Of a stretch of DNA of 64,000 bases, positions 51,839 to 60,626 are shown piece by piece. Positions within the stretch are counted from its first letter, which is position 1. Every line of letters starts with the position of its first letter. The position numbers and the translations under genes were made by a program. The stretch is from UBA2031 sp037189985 (GTDB lineage: Bacteria; Pseudomonadota; Gammaproteobacteria; Pseudomonadales; Moraxellaceae). The stretch lies in NCBI GenBank assembly GCA_037189985.1, contig JBBCJX010000006.1:62001-126000 (forward strand). The letters are read 5' to 3'. Below the pieces are notes generated by a model. That model was not told the DNA's origin. It searched no databases and saw only the letters and a list, made by a program, of their open reading frames with translations.

Positions 51839-52933
51839 TCAGGGCAGATGTTCGCGGGTCAGATATTCCTTGGACTGCATCTCCAGCAGGCGGGATTTCG
51901 TGCGTTCTATTTCAAAGTTGAGCCGGCCGCCTTCATAAATTCCGTCGATATCCTTGTCAGCGGAGAGGATGAGCTTGACATGGCGATCATAGAATTCGTC
52001 CACGAGATTGATGAAGCGCCTGACGGCATTGTCGTTGCGGGCATCCAGCAAGGGCACACCCGAGAGCAGCACGGACTGGTATTCACGCGCGATCTCGATG
52101 TAGTCCGCCGCAGAGCGGGGTGTCTCGCAGAGCTCGCTGAAACTGACCCAGAGCACATCATCGCTGTGATCAATGACATGTATTTTACGATCGTTGATTT
52201 CTATGCTGCCCCCACCCTTGCTGACATTGTTGGTCAGGGCATCAAAGCTGCTGCGCATCGCAGCCTCGGCCTCGGCCCCCAGCGGGGTGTAATAGAGCGA
52301 TGCCCGCTCCAGTACTCGCAGGCGGTAGTCCACGCCGGCATCGACATTGAGCACCTCACAGTACTTCTTCAACAGGGCGATGGCTGGCAGGAAGCGCTCA
52401 CGTTGCAGGCCGTTCTCGTATAGCCGGTCGGGCACGATGTTGCTGGTGGTCACCAGCGTCACGCCACGCTGGAAAAGCTGGTCAAACAAGCCTCCCAGCA
52501 ACATGGCGTCGGTAATGTCGGTGACAAAGAACTCATCAAAGCAGATGACCACCGCCTCTTCATGCAGCCGGTCCGCCACAATCTCCAGCGGATTCTTGGT
52601 GCCACGCAAGGAATTCAGTTCTTTGTGCACCCGCTGCATGAAACGGTGGAAATGCATGCGCAGCTTTCGGCGAAACGGCAGGGAGTCAAAGAACAGGTCC
52701 ATGAGATAGGTCTTGCCGCGCCCTACCCCCCCCCACATATAAAGCCCTTGCACAGGCTCGCTCATCTGCTTCTTCAGACGCAGGCGCGACAGCCCGCGTG
52801 CATCGCGCGCCTGCTCATAACGTTCGACCAGTTCTTCGCTGATACGTTGCAGATGGCGGACGGCCGTTTCCTGGGCGGCATCATGCTGAAAGCCGTTACG
52901 GCGAAGGTCGTGCTGGTATCGGGACAGGGGCAT
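51839..52933 (-). CDS. zapE: Cell division ATPase ZapE (AFG1 family)
   Basis: A 364-residue P-loop ATPase. GLYMWGGVGRGKTYLMDLFFD (split, Walker A ~72-80), RKLRMHFHRFMQRVH, ICFDEFFVTDITDAMLLG (Walker B ~132) and LVTTSNIVPDRLYENGLQRERFLPAI (split) are characteristic. In E. coli ZapE associates with the Z-ring under stress. Alone on the minus strand, downstream of nothing obvious. Confidence 0.95.
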   Translation of the reverse strand: MPLSRYQHDLRRNGFQHDAAQETAVRHLQRISEELVERYEQARDARGLSRLRLKKQMSEPVQGLYMWGGVGRGKTYLMDLFFDSLPFRRKLRMHFHRFMQRVHKELNSLRGTKNPLEIVADRLHEEAVVICFDEFFVTDITDAMLLGGLFDQLFQRGVTLVTTSNIVPDRLYENGLQRERFLPAIALLKKYCEVLNVDAGVDYRLRVLERASLYYTPLGAEAEAAMRSSFDALTNNVSKGGGSIEINDRKIHVIDHSDDVLWVSFSELCETPRSAADYIEIAREYQSVLLSGVPLLDARNDNAVRRFINLVDEFYDRHVKLILSADKDIDGIYEGGRLNFEIERTKSRLLEMQSKEYLTREHLP

Positions 52934-53038
52934 GGGACAAGAGCTTCTGGTGCTGGCAGGTAATACTGACCGGGATCGGACCTAGCAGTCGGCGGGCAGT
53001 TTACCGGCTGGTCGCGGCTCTGCAAACGAGCAAAGCGC

Positions 53039-53668
53039 TCACAGCCTGCTGGCCACCGCTTCCTTGAGCTCAGTCAGGCGGCCATGAAAGAAATGACCAG
53101 CCCCCGGGAACCGCAGCAGTTCGGGCACGGCGGGTCGTGAGGCGACCCAGGCATAAACATCCTCAGGCACCACCACATCATCCTCTTCCCCCTGCAGCAC
53201 CAGCGTCTCCGGCGGAGTCGAAAGTCTGTCAAAGCCCTCGTAATGCACGGGAGGCGCCACCAACACCAGCCATTCCGGCATCAGATCCGGCGGCAGCCGA
53301 CTGACTGTCGCCGCAGCCACCCAGGCGCCAAACGAAAAGCCCGCCATATCGATACGCTGCGGCTGCTTTGTCGCACGCAGCCATGCCAGCACTGCCAGCA
53401 GATCATCAATCTCTCCCCGTCCTTCGTCATGGCTTCCCGAACTCGCACCGGTACCCCGGAAATTGAAACGCAGCACCGAGAATCCGGCATCGCGCCAGGC
53501 ACGGGCCAGCGTGGTGACCACCTTGTTCTCCATGGTGCCGCCATATAAAGGATGGGGATGACAGATAACGGCCACCTGAACGGTTTTCCCGGTGGATGGC
53601 CACCATATCGCTTCAAGATGTCCCGCCGGCCCGGGAATGGAAAGCTTTTCTTCATCAACGAGAGACAT
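53039..53668 (-). CDS. Alpha/beta hydrolase
   Basis: A 209-residue single-domain hydrolase. ICHPHPLYGGTMENKVV (~34), FNFRGTGASSGSHDEG (~66), the nucleophile elbow GFSFGAW (Ser ~108), LVLQGEEDDVVVPEDV (Asp ~160) and FPGAGHFFHG (His ~190) supply a full Ser-Asp-His triad. No signal peptide. The substrate is unknown. The start MSLVDEEKL at 53668 has GAATTTCTC upstream in place of a strong ribosome site; an earlier in-frame start adds 13 residues. It is divergent from zapG. Confidence 0.88.
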   Translation of the reverse strand: MSLVDEEKLSIPGPAGHLEAIWWPSTGKTVQVAVICHPHPLYGGTMENKVVTTLARAWRDAGFSVLRFNFRGTGASSGSHDEGRGEIDDLLAVLAWLRATKQPQRIDMAGFSFGAWVAAATVSRLPPDLMPEWLVLVAPPVHYEGFDRLSTPPETLVLQGEEDDVVVPEDVYAWVASRPAVPELLRFPGAGHFFHGRLTELKEAVASRL

Positions 53669-53801
53669 GAGAAATTCCTGAGGGCTTTTGATGCAAATTT
53701 CTGGCAAGCATGGATTGGTAACGCAAGGGCATGCTATAGACTAGCCCCATGACAAGAAACCTCTGCTCCCTCTTTCAGGCAGACGACTCAAGGAGACAGG
53801 C

Positions 53802-54233
53802 ATGAGCTGGCTGCTCTACCTCATCGTGTTCGGCCTCGGCGGCTTCGGCGGATACATGCTGGCCAAGACCCGCAATCCGGACACACGCGTGCGCGAACTC
53901 GAAGACCATCTGCACGCGTTGCAGCACAAATATGACCATTATCAGGACTCCGTTACGCAGCACTTCGTAACGACTGCACAGATGGTGAACGAACTCAGCA
54001 ACAGCTATCGTGAAGTTCACGAACACCTGCGCCATGGTGCCGAAACGCTGTGCGCAGACAGTCGCCGCCACAGTACCAACAACCCGGCACATGCCTTCGA
54101 ACGCCTGGATGCACCTCGCGACAAGAACCTGCCCTTCATCGATCACCAAGCCGTGGAACCACCACGCGACTACGCCGCCAAAAAGCCTGATGACAAAGGG
54201 ACGCTGGACGAGGAGTACGGCTTCCGCAACTAA
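53802..54233 (+). CDS. zapG: ZapG/YhcB family inner-membrane protein (DUF1043)
   Basis: A 143-residue protein with one N-terminal membrane helix (LLYLIVFGLGGFGGYMLA, ~4-21), a cytoplasmic coiled coil (RVRELEDHLHALQHKYDHY, ~31-49) and a disordered acidic tail. DUF1043 proteins (YhcB, renamed ZapG or LapD) connect envelope growth with division and lipopolysaccharide control in E. coli. AAGGAGA precedes the ATG. A terminator follows. Confidence 0.9.
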   Translation: MSWLLYLIVFGLGGFGGYMLAKTRNPDTRVRELEDHLHALQHKYDHYQDSVTQHFVTTAQMVNELSNSYREVHEHLRHGAETLCADSRRHSTNNPAHAFERLDAPRDKNLPFIDHQAVEPPRDYAAKKPDDKGTLDEEYGFRN

Positions 54234-54270
54234 CCGGTAGCTGCTGTACCCTGCCCCACCCCGAAGACCA

Positions 54271-54295
54271 AGACCCGCCCCGGCGGGTCTTTTTC
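54271..54295 (+). terminator. Rho-independent terminator after zapG
   Basis: AGACCCGCC and GGCGGGTCT form a 9-bp stem around CC, followed by TTTTC, about 40 nt after the stop. Confidence 0.85.
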
Positions 54296-54423
54296 ATGAT
54301 GATCCGGACAATGGCTTTGCCGGCAAGCATGCCAACCCCGGCAGTAGAGCCACCCTGCCAGCCCACCTGGCTGCTAGCATCCCTCCTGGCCTAAAACCAC
54401 CCTAAAGACGGCACGGCGGGCTG

Positions 54424-54452
54424 TTACCGGCGCCTGTCTTTTCGGTTATCCT
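54424..54452 (+). promoter_or_regulatory. Possible promoter of the DctM-like gene
   Basis: TTACCG and TATCCT are separated by 17 nt, about 120 nt before the ATG. The rest of the 54296-54580 gap shows no gene. Confidence 0.35.
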
Positions 54453-54580
54453 CGTCCGCTTCCGTGTCTGCCTGGTCGGCGTACGGAAGCTCCGGCGGCT
54501 GCACCACCCTCCGCCTGTACATCAAAAAGAATGACGGTGCTCCCTTCCGGCACCGTAAAACAAGAAAACGGGTATTCGAC

Positions 54581-56716
54581 ATGAGTCAACACGGCAATCC
54601 CTCCGGGGGTGGTTCCAAGGTCTTGGGACGTACTCTCAACGAATGGTTTCTCAGCCTTCCGGTTTTCTCCCTCCTGCTTCTGACGCTGATCATCGGCACC
54701 GGGGAAATGTTCCACGGCCAGTTGCTGCGCATGGGCGAAAACCTGTTCGGCGACCCCAAGTCCGGGGTGCAGTACTTCATGCTGCGTGCCGACCCCTCTG
54801 TCCCGGACTGTAATGCCAATCCGGACGTGGATGCTGCCGTCGATGCCGAAATGCACAAGGCCAGCAGTGGCGATGCCATTGACGCCCTCTTCGCCGACGA
54901 GGTGCAAGACCCGGAGGCCATACGCTCTTCCATCCTGAAGGCAGCGCAGCTGTGTCAGGAAAAGCAGTTGATGTACAAGAACATCACCGAGCACCTGACA
55001 CCGGGCCTCAAGGCCTACCGTGCCGTGGAAACCTCCTTCTTCGGGATTTTCCGTTTCGGCATGGAAAACCGCCCCTTGCTGCTGCTGTTGCTGGTGTTCA
55101 TTGCCTCCATCAACACCACACTGGGTGAAAACCACATCGCCCTGCGCCTGCCGCGTTCACGGCTGGATTTCCGCATCTACTCCGTGATGATGACGGTGGC
55201 CAACGCCATCCTCACCTTCTCTTCCGTGAAATACCTGCAGATGCAGCAGGACTCCGGCATCCCGATCGACAAGCCCTGGCTGAATTACCTCTGGATCGGC
55301 ATGTTCTCCGTGCTGGCACTGATCAGCCTGCGCCAGGTCATCTTCATGCCGACACGTGCCGAGCCGGGCGGCAAGCTCGGACTGGCCTTCCTCTCCATTC
55401 CGCTGTATGCGTGGATGGCCTTGCTGGGCGGTTTCTACTTCATCGGTCATGGCCACTATTCAGCTCAGGCCATCTACCTGAACCAGATGATGGAACTGTC
55501 CAACATCTTCCTGAACCTCGCCCTCTTCATCTGGGCCGGTATGCTGCTCAAGCAGACTCAGGTCGTGGACCGTTTCCTGGACCTGCTGCGTCCGTGGAAG
55601 TTCTCTCCGGAAATGCTCACCTACTTCATCCTGTTGGGTGCCGCACTTCCCACTGCCTACACCGGTGCATCGGGTATTTTCGTTATCGCCGCCGGCGCCC
55701 TGATCTACAACGAAGTGCGCCATTCCGGTGGCAGCCGCCAGTTCGCACTGGCTGCTTCGGTGATGTCGGGCTCGCTGGGTGTGGTATTGCGTCCCTGCCT
55801 GCTCATCGTGCTGATCGCTGCCCTCAACAAGCAGGTTACTACCGCACAGCTCTACCAGTGGGGTGTCGGGGTGTTCTTCCTGACGTCAACGCTGTTCCTG
55901 ATTGCTGCACAGATGTCGCGCACCAAGAAGGTCAAGATCGAAAGCCCGAGCATTGCCCTTCCCGGGACTCTGCGTGCCATCGTTCCGATCATTCCCTACA
56001 TAATCGTCACAGCGGTAGTGATCCTGACCTACAAGTACCTGCTCAACACCAAGCTGGACGAGTTCACCGCACCGGTGATCATGCCCATCATCATGCTGGT
56101 GCTGGTGATATTCGACCGCCTGCGTCGCGACAAGCCCCAGGCTCCTCTGGCCGAAGTGGAAGGCCAGCCGCATGACATTCCCGAGCCCGGCTTTGCGGCC
56201 GTGGAGAAATCCATACGCTTTGCCACCAACGAAACCATCAGCCATATCGGTGCACTGATCCTGTTGATGGCCCTGTCGCTCTCCATGGGTGGCGTGGTCG
56301 AGCGCTCCGGCCTCATGGAACTGTTCCCGCACGTCTTCCCGAACATCTGGATCGCCATGACCTTCCTGATGGTAATGAAGGTGGTGCTGGGCATGTTCAT
56401 GGACCCCTTCGGTGCCGTGATCCTGGTGTCGGCCACCCTCGCGCCCATTGCCTATGCCAACGGCATTGATCCCATACACTTCTGGATGATGGTGCTGGTG
56501 GCCTTCGAGTTGGGTTATCTCACCCCGCCTGTGGCCCTCAACCAGTTGCTGATCCGGCAGGTGGTAGGCCAGAAGGAAATCGACCTGGCTGCCGAAGAGG
56601 TGAAGGGCATGAGCCTCTACCGACGGTATGAGCGCTGGATATTGCCGCTGGCGGTCATGTCGGTCGGCCTCCTGATCGTGGCCTACGGACCACTGATTGC
56701 GAAGGCACTGTCCTAA
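54581..56716 (+). CDS. TRAP transporter large permease (DctM-like), orphan
   Basis: A 711-residue membrane protein. An N-terminal helix (~20-38) is followed by about 115 soluble, probably periplasmic residues with two Cys (DCNAN, LCQEK), four helices with little family signal, then a DctM domain from ~345: AALPTAYTGASGIFVIAAGALI, SVMSGSLGVVLRPCLL, GMFMDPFGAVILVSATLAPIAY and GIDPIHFWMMVLVAFELGYLTPPVALNQLL (split) match TRAP permeases. The extra N-terminal part may replace the small DctQ subunit. No DctP solute-binding protein is nearby, so its substrate and even its coupling are unclear. Start MSQHGNPSG at 54581; 39 earlier codons are unlikely. Confidence 0.85.
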   Translation: MSQHGNPSGGGSKVLGRTLNEWFLSLPVFSLLLLTLIIGTGEMFHGQLLRMGENLFGDPKSGVQYFMLRADPSVPDCNANPDVDAAVDAEMHKASSGDAIDALFADEVQDPEAIRSSILKAAQLCQEKQLMYKNITEHLTPGLKAYRAVETSFFGIFRFGMENRPLLLLLLVFIASINTTLGENHIALRLPRSRLDFRIYSVMMTVANAILTFSSVKYLQMQQDSGIPIDKPWLNYLWIGMFSVLALISLRQVIFMPTRAEPGGKLGLAFLSIPLYAWMALLGGFYFIGHGHYSAQAIYLNQMMELSNIFLNLALFIWAGMLLKQTQVVDRFLDLLRPWKFSPEMLTYFILLGAALPTAYTGASGIFVIAAGALIYNEVRHSGGSRQFALAASVMSGSLGVVLRPCLLIVLIAALNKQVTTAQLYQWGVGVFFLTSTLFLIAAQMSRTKKVKIESPSIALPGTLRAIVPIIPYIIVTAVVILTYKYLLNTKLDEFTAPVIMPIIMLVLVIFDRLRRDKPQAPLAEVEGQPHDIPEPGFAAVEKSIRFATNETISHIGALILLMALSLSMGGVVERSGLMELFPHVFPNIWIAMTFLMVMKVVLGMFMDPFGAVILVSATLAPIAYANGIDPIHFWMMVLVAFELGYLTPPVALNQLLIRQVVGQKEIDLAAEEVKGMSLYRRYERWILPLAVMSVGLLIVAYGPLIAKALS

Positions 56717-56727
56717 GCAAGTCCCAC

Positions 56728-56755
56728 AAAAAAGCCCGCGAAAGCGGGCTTTTTT
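56728..56755. terminator. Bidirectional terminator between the DctM-like gene and nif3-like gene
   Basis: AAAAAAGCCCGC-GAAA-GCGGGCTTTTTT, a 12-bp perfect repeat with T-runs on both strands, between convergent genes. Confidence 0.92.
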
Positions 56756-56809
56756 GTGCGTGTCATCCAGGCGTCGGCATGAAACTCAAACCATGACGCT
56801 CCCTCAGCA

Positions 56810-57571
56810 TCACACGGGATTGTCGATATCGACGAACTCCACGGCCACGCCCAGCTTCTCCTGCACCAGCTCCCCCAGCGCCTTCACGCCATAGCGCTCG
56901 GTGGCATGGTGGCCGCAGGAAAAATAATGGATGCCGGCCTCGCGTGCGGCATGCACCGTGGGCTCTGAAATTTCGCCACTGAGAAAGGCATCGAGACCAT
57001 GGGCGATCGCCTTGTCGATATAGCCCTGTGCAGCACCCGTACACCAGCCGATACGGCGGATTATCGAGGGGCCGCCGGCAATGACCTGCGGACGGCGACC
57101 CAGCATTTTCTCGACGTGCACGGCAAAGTCTTCCACAGCTACCGGCGTGTGCAGCGTGGCGGTATTGCCAATGCTTTTCGGATTGCCGGGTTCCAGCAAC
57201 CCGTCCACCACCAGCCCCAACTGGCGGGCCAGTTGCGCATTGTTGCCAAGCTCCACATGCGCATCCAGCGGCAGGTGATAGGCAATCAGAGAAATGTCAT
57301 GCGCCAGCAGCTTGTTGAGCCTGGCTTTCTTCATGCCGGTGATGCGCGGGTCTTCGCCCTTCCAGAAATAACCGTGGTGAACCAGCAGGGCATCCGCCTT
57401 GCGGGCGATGGCGGCATCAATGAGTGCCTGGGACGCCGTAACACCCGTCACGATGCGCCGGACATGGGCCGCACCCTCCACCTGCAGGCCGTTGGGGCAG
57501 TAGTCCTGGAAGCGCCAGGGCTCCAGGGTCGCATCCAGCAGGGAGATCACCTCGCGCAGTGAGCTGCTCAT
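56810..57571 (-). CDS. Nif3-like dinuclear metal centre protein (YbgI family)
   Basis: A 253-residue protein of the widely conserved Nif3/YbgI family, which forms a toroidal hexamer with a two-metal site. YCPNGLQVEG (~24), LLVHHGYFWKG (His pair ~62-63), LPLDAHVELGNN (Asp ~100) and the C-terminal SCGHHATERYGVKALGE (His/Glu ~215) carry the metal ligands. Proposed roles include GTP cyclohydrolase type IB-like activity, but function is not settled. It is divergent from algW across 71 nt, as in Pseudomonas. Confidence 0.93.
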   Translation of the reverse strand: MSSSLREVISLLDATLEPWRFQDYCPNGLQVEGAAHVRRIVTGVTASQALIDAAIARKADALLVHHGYFWKGEDPRITGMKKARLNKLLAHDISLIAYHLPLDAHVELGNNAQLARQLGLVVDGLLEPGNPKSIGNTATLHTPVAVEDFAVHVEKMLGRRPQVIAGGPSIIRRIGWCTGAAQGYIDKAIAHGLDAFLSGEISEPTVHAAREAGIHYFSCGHHATERYGVKALGELVQEKLGVAVEFVDIDNPV

Positions 57572-57642
57572 ACACATCCGCTCTTGAAGGAGAAAAACAG
57601 GACACCATATTCTCGCGACTTGCCCTGATCAGGAACCCCTGT

Positions 57643-58815
57643 ATGCGCTTCAAGACCCTTTTGCCCTGGCTACTGCTGGCAGGCGTGCTGGCCTATGTAT
57701 TCTCGCAACAGACTGACTGGCACAAGCCTGCCCTCAACGACGCGCCCACCTTCCAGGCAGAGCGCGCGCCCGTGGCACCCACCGGCAGCGGCACGACAAG
57801 CGGCCCCGTTTCCTATGCCGCCGCCGTCAGCACGGCCGCACCGGCCGTGGTCAACATCTACACCACGCAGAAAGTGCGCCAGCGCAACCCTTTCATGGAC
57901 GACCCCTTCTTCCGCCGCTTCTTCGGTGACGGCATGCCGCAGGAGCGCCTGCAGGCCAGCCTGGGGTCCGGTGTCATCGTGAGTCCGGAAGGCTATGTGC
58001 TCACCAACAACCATGTGGTGGCCCGTGCCGACGAAATCCTGGTGGCCCTGCGCGACGGACGCGAGGCCAAGGCCCGGGTCATCGGTACGGATCCGGGAAC
58101 GGACCTCGCCGTGCTGCGCATAGACCTCGACGACCTCCCCGTACTGCCCTTCCGCGAATCCGCGGTCGAAGTGGGCGATGTGGTGCTGGCCATCGGCAAT
58201 CCCTTCGGCGTTGGTCAGACGGTGACGCAAGGCATCATTTCCGCACTCGGGCGGCAGGGCCTCGGCATCAACACCTACGAGGACTTCATACAGACCGACG
58301 CCGCCATCAATCCGGGCAACTCCGGGGGTGCACTGGTGGACGTGAGCGGCAACCTTGTGGGCATCAACACCGCCATCTTTTCGCAAAGCGGCGGCAACAT
58401 GGGCATAGGCTTTGCCATCCCCGCCTCGCTGACGCGCAGCGTGATGCAGTCCATCATCAAGGACGGCAAGGTGGTTCGCGGCTGGCTGGGTATAGAAGTT
58501 CGCACGCTGGATGCCGAATTGGCGCGCCATATCGGCAGCAATACGAAAAAAGGTGTGGCCGTGGCCGGTATCGTGCGCGGCGGCCCGGCACACAAGGCGG
58601 GGCTTGAGCCCGGCGACATCCTCACACAGATCGGCGGCACCGCCGTGGACAATGCCTCGCAGGCCATCAACCTGATTGCCGGGCTCAAGCCGGGCAGCGA
58701 AATCCGTGTGGTGGTCCGGCGAGGAAGGGACAAGGCGGAGCGCGAGGTCGAGCTCAAGGTCAGCATCGGCGAGCGTCCTTCCGAAGACATTTCCGCAACG
58801 GAACAGGGCAGGTAA
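57643..58815 (+). CDS. algW: Periplasmic serine protease AlgW/DegS (HtrA family)
   Basis: Site-1 protease that cleaves the anti-sigma factor (MucA/RseA) when its PDZ domain senses misfolded outer-membrane proteins; 390 residues. One N-terminal membrane anchor (~5-21), then the trypsin fold with His in LTNNHVV (~121), Asp in GTDLAVLR (~151) and Ser in NPGNSGGALVD (~226), and a single PDZ (~285-370). One PDZ plus an uncleaved anchor separates it from DegP-type proteins, which have two PDZ domains. Start MRFKTLLPW at 57643 is chosen over 28 unconserved upstream codons. Confidence 0.94.
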   Translation: MRFKTLLPWLLLAGVLAYVFSQQTDWHKPALNDAPTFQAERAPVAPTGSGTTSGPVSYAAAVSTAAPAVVNIYTTQKVRQRNPFMDDPFFRRFFGDGMPQERLQASLGSGVIVSPEGYVLTNNHVVARADEILVALRDGREAKARVIGTDPGTDLAVLRIDLDDLPVLPFRESAVEVGDVVLAIGNPFGVGQTVTQGIISALGRQGLGINTYEDFIQTDAAINPGNSGGALVDVSGNLVGINTAIFSQSGGNMGIGFAIPASLTRSVMQSIIKDGKVVRGWLGIEVRTLDAELARHIGSNTKKGVAVAGIVRGGPAHKAGLEPGDILTQIGGTAVDNASQAINLIAGLKPGSEIRVVVRRGRDKAEREVELKVSIGERPSEDISATEQGR

Positions 58816-58850
58816 AAACCGCGGTTAACAGCCGCGGGCTGCTTCTGCAT

Positions 58851-58884
58851 AATCGGGCGGCACGCGGCCTGCTGCCGCCCGATT
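58851..58884 (+). other. Strong hairpin between algW and the RDD gene
   Basis: AATCGGGCGGCA (58851-58862) pairs perfectly with TGCCGCCCGATT (58873-58884) around a 10-nt loop, about 35 nt after the algW stop. No T-run follows on the plus strand, so it is not a standard terminator there; it could limit transcription with Rho, protect the algW mRNA end, or be a protein site. Confidence 0.6.
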
Positions 58885-58977
58885 CCTGCACATGCACAAC
58901 CAAGGACGCCCGGTGATCTCCCTTCCCGCTTTACTGCTCCCGGCCTCCCTCCCTGCACTTTCCCGGGCAGCCGCCTG

Positions 58978-59661
58978 ATGCTGGATACCCGCCACGCTGT
59001 TGCCACGCCGGAAGGTGTCGACCTCATGCTGGTGCCGGCCGGTGCCGTGGCAAGAGGCTCGGCCTTTCTCATCGACCTTGTGATCCGCATGGCACTGCTG
59101 GGTATGGTGGCCACGGCACTGGGCATGCTGGGCACCCTGGGCTGGGGGATTTTCCTGCTGCTGGCCTTTCTGGTGGAGTGGTTCTACCCCGTCGCCTTCG
59201 AGCTGCTGAACCACGGCGCCACCCCCGGCAAAAAAAGCATGGGCCTCTGCGTGGTGGAAAGTGATGGCAGGCCGGTGGGGTTTTCTGCCTCCATCATCCG
59301 CAACCTTCTGCGCACGGCAGATTTCCTGCCCCTGCTTTTCGGCTTTGGCCTCCTGTTCATGCTTTTCCATCCCCGCTTCCAGCGCCTGGGCGATCTGGCA
59401 GCAGGCACGCTGGTGGTGTGGGCGCCCCTTGCCCTCAAGGCCCCCGTCTTGCCGGAAGCCCCCGTTGCTGCCCCTCCCGTACGCCTGCGACTGACCGAGC
59501 AACAGGCACTCATTGCCTTTGCCGAACGCAGCGCACGGCTGTCTCCGGAGCGCCAGCAGGAACTGGCCGGATTGCTGTCAACCCTGACACACAGCGACGA
59601 CACTACGATTGGTGTGAAAAAACTCCAGGGCATGGCCCGCTGGCTGGCAGGTGAGCGATGA
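58978..59661 (+). CDS. RDD family membrane protein
   Basis: A 227-residue protein with an RDD domain: RGSAFLIDLVIRMALLGMV (~26-44) with the Arg-Asp pair, EWFYPVAFELLNHGATPGKKSMGLCVV (split, ~62-88), and RFQRLGDLAAGTLVVW (~131). Three to four membrane helices are followed by a soluble tail of ~75 residues. RDD proteins are common partners of the MoxR/SpoIIM/DUF4129 operons; molecular role unknown. First gene of the run, overlapping the next by 4 nt. Confidence 0.87.
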   Translation: MLDTRHAVATPEGVDLMLVPAGAVARGSAFLIDLVIRMALLGMVATALGMLGTLGWGIFLLLAFLVEWFYPVAFELLNHGATPGKKSMGLCVVESDGRPVGFSASIIRNLLRTADFLPLLFGFGLLFMLFHPRFQRLGDLAAGTLVVWAPLALKAPVLPEAPVAAPPVRLRLTEQQALIAFAERSARLSPERQQELAGLLSTLTHSDDTTIGVKKLQGMARWLAGER

Positions 59662-60626
59662 GTCCGCAGGAGTTTGTACGCCGCCACGAGGCGCAATGGC
59701 AGGCACTGGAAAGCGCTCTCGGCAGCAAGGCCATGCCGGATCTGCAACAGCAATTGCCCCGCCTTTACCGGCAGGTCTGCCAGCACCTTGCACTGGCGCG
59801 CGAACGCCACTATCCGCCGGCGCTGGTCGAGCAACTCAACCGGCTGGTGGTCAATGCCCATCACCGGCTCTATCAATCCCGGCAGCCGCTGACAGCACTA
59901 GTCGTTTCATTTTTGCTGCGTGATTTTCCGGCACTGGTGCGCCGCCATGCCGCTGTCTTCTTCCTGTCTGCTGTGGTTTTTTTCGGCTCGCTTGCTGCAA
60001 CCGGCCTTGCCGTTTGGAAAGAACCCTCACTTATTTTCAGCGTGATGGATTCCGCACAGGTGCAGGAATTCGAAAGCATGTACGACCCCGGCCGCCGCGT
60101 GATCGGCTTCGAGCGGGACGATGCCAGCGACTTCCTCATGTTCGGCTACTACATCCGCAACAACATCGGTATCGGCTTCCAGACCTTTGCCGGCGGCATG
60201 CTGGCCGGTGTCGGCAGCCTCGTGATCCTGCTCTTCAACGGCATCGCGATTGGCGCCGTGGCAGGCCACCTGACACGCATCGGCTATGGCGACACTTTCT
60301 GGTCCTTTGTGTCCGGCCACGGCTCTTTCGAACTGGTTGCCATCGTGCTTTGCGGCATGGCGGGACTCATGCTGGGCCATGCGTTGGTGGCTCCCGGCCA
60401 GTTGCGCCGGCTTGACGCGCTGAAGCAAAAAGCCGTCATTGCCGTGCAGATCGTCTACGGGGCAACCGTGTTCCTGCTCATTGCTGCTGCCATTGAAGCC
60501 TTCTGGTCTTCCAGCACGCAGATTCCCGTTGCCGTGAAATACGGCGTGGCCGCAGTGCTCTGGAGCGGTATCGCGTTTTATTTCCTGCTGGCCGGGCGTG
60601 AAGGGAGGCCACATGCAGATCGCTGA
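59658..60626 (+). CDS. SpoIIM-like stage II sporulation family membrane protein (DUF95)
   Basis: A 322-residue protein with a helical N-terminus (SPQEFVRRHEAQWQALES) and six or so membrane helices. FGYYIRNNIGIGFQTFAGGMLAGVGSLVILLFNGIAIG (split, ~157-193) and SGHGSFELVAIVLCGMAGLMLG (split) are the SpoIIM signature. This is a non-spore-former, so sporulation is not implied; in such operons it is thought to work with MoxR and vWA/DUF58 proteins. It overlaps neighbours by 4 and 14 nt. Confidence 0.9.
   Translation: MSPQEFVRRHEAQWQALESALGSKAMPDLQQQLPRLYRQVCQHLALARERHYPPALVEQLNRLVVNAHHRLYQSRQPLTALVVSFLLRDFPALVRRHAAVFFLSAVVFFGSLAATGLAVWKEPSLIFSVMDSAQVQEFESMYDPGRRVIGFERDDASDFLMFGYYIRNNIGIGFQTFAGGMLAGVGSLVILLFNGIAIGAVAGHLTRIGYGDTFWSFVSGHGSFELVAIVLCGMAGLMLGHALVAPGQLRRLDALKQKAVIAVQIVYGATVFLLIAAAIEAFWSSSTQIPVAVKYGVAAVLWSGIAFYFLLAGREGRPHADR

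Noticed and set aside
57559..57642. Upstream extension of algW to an ATG at 57559
   Set aside because: It would overlap the divergent nif3-like gene start and place 28 unconserved residues before a clear signal anchor.
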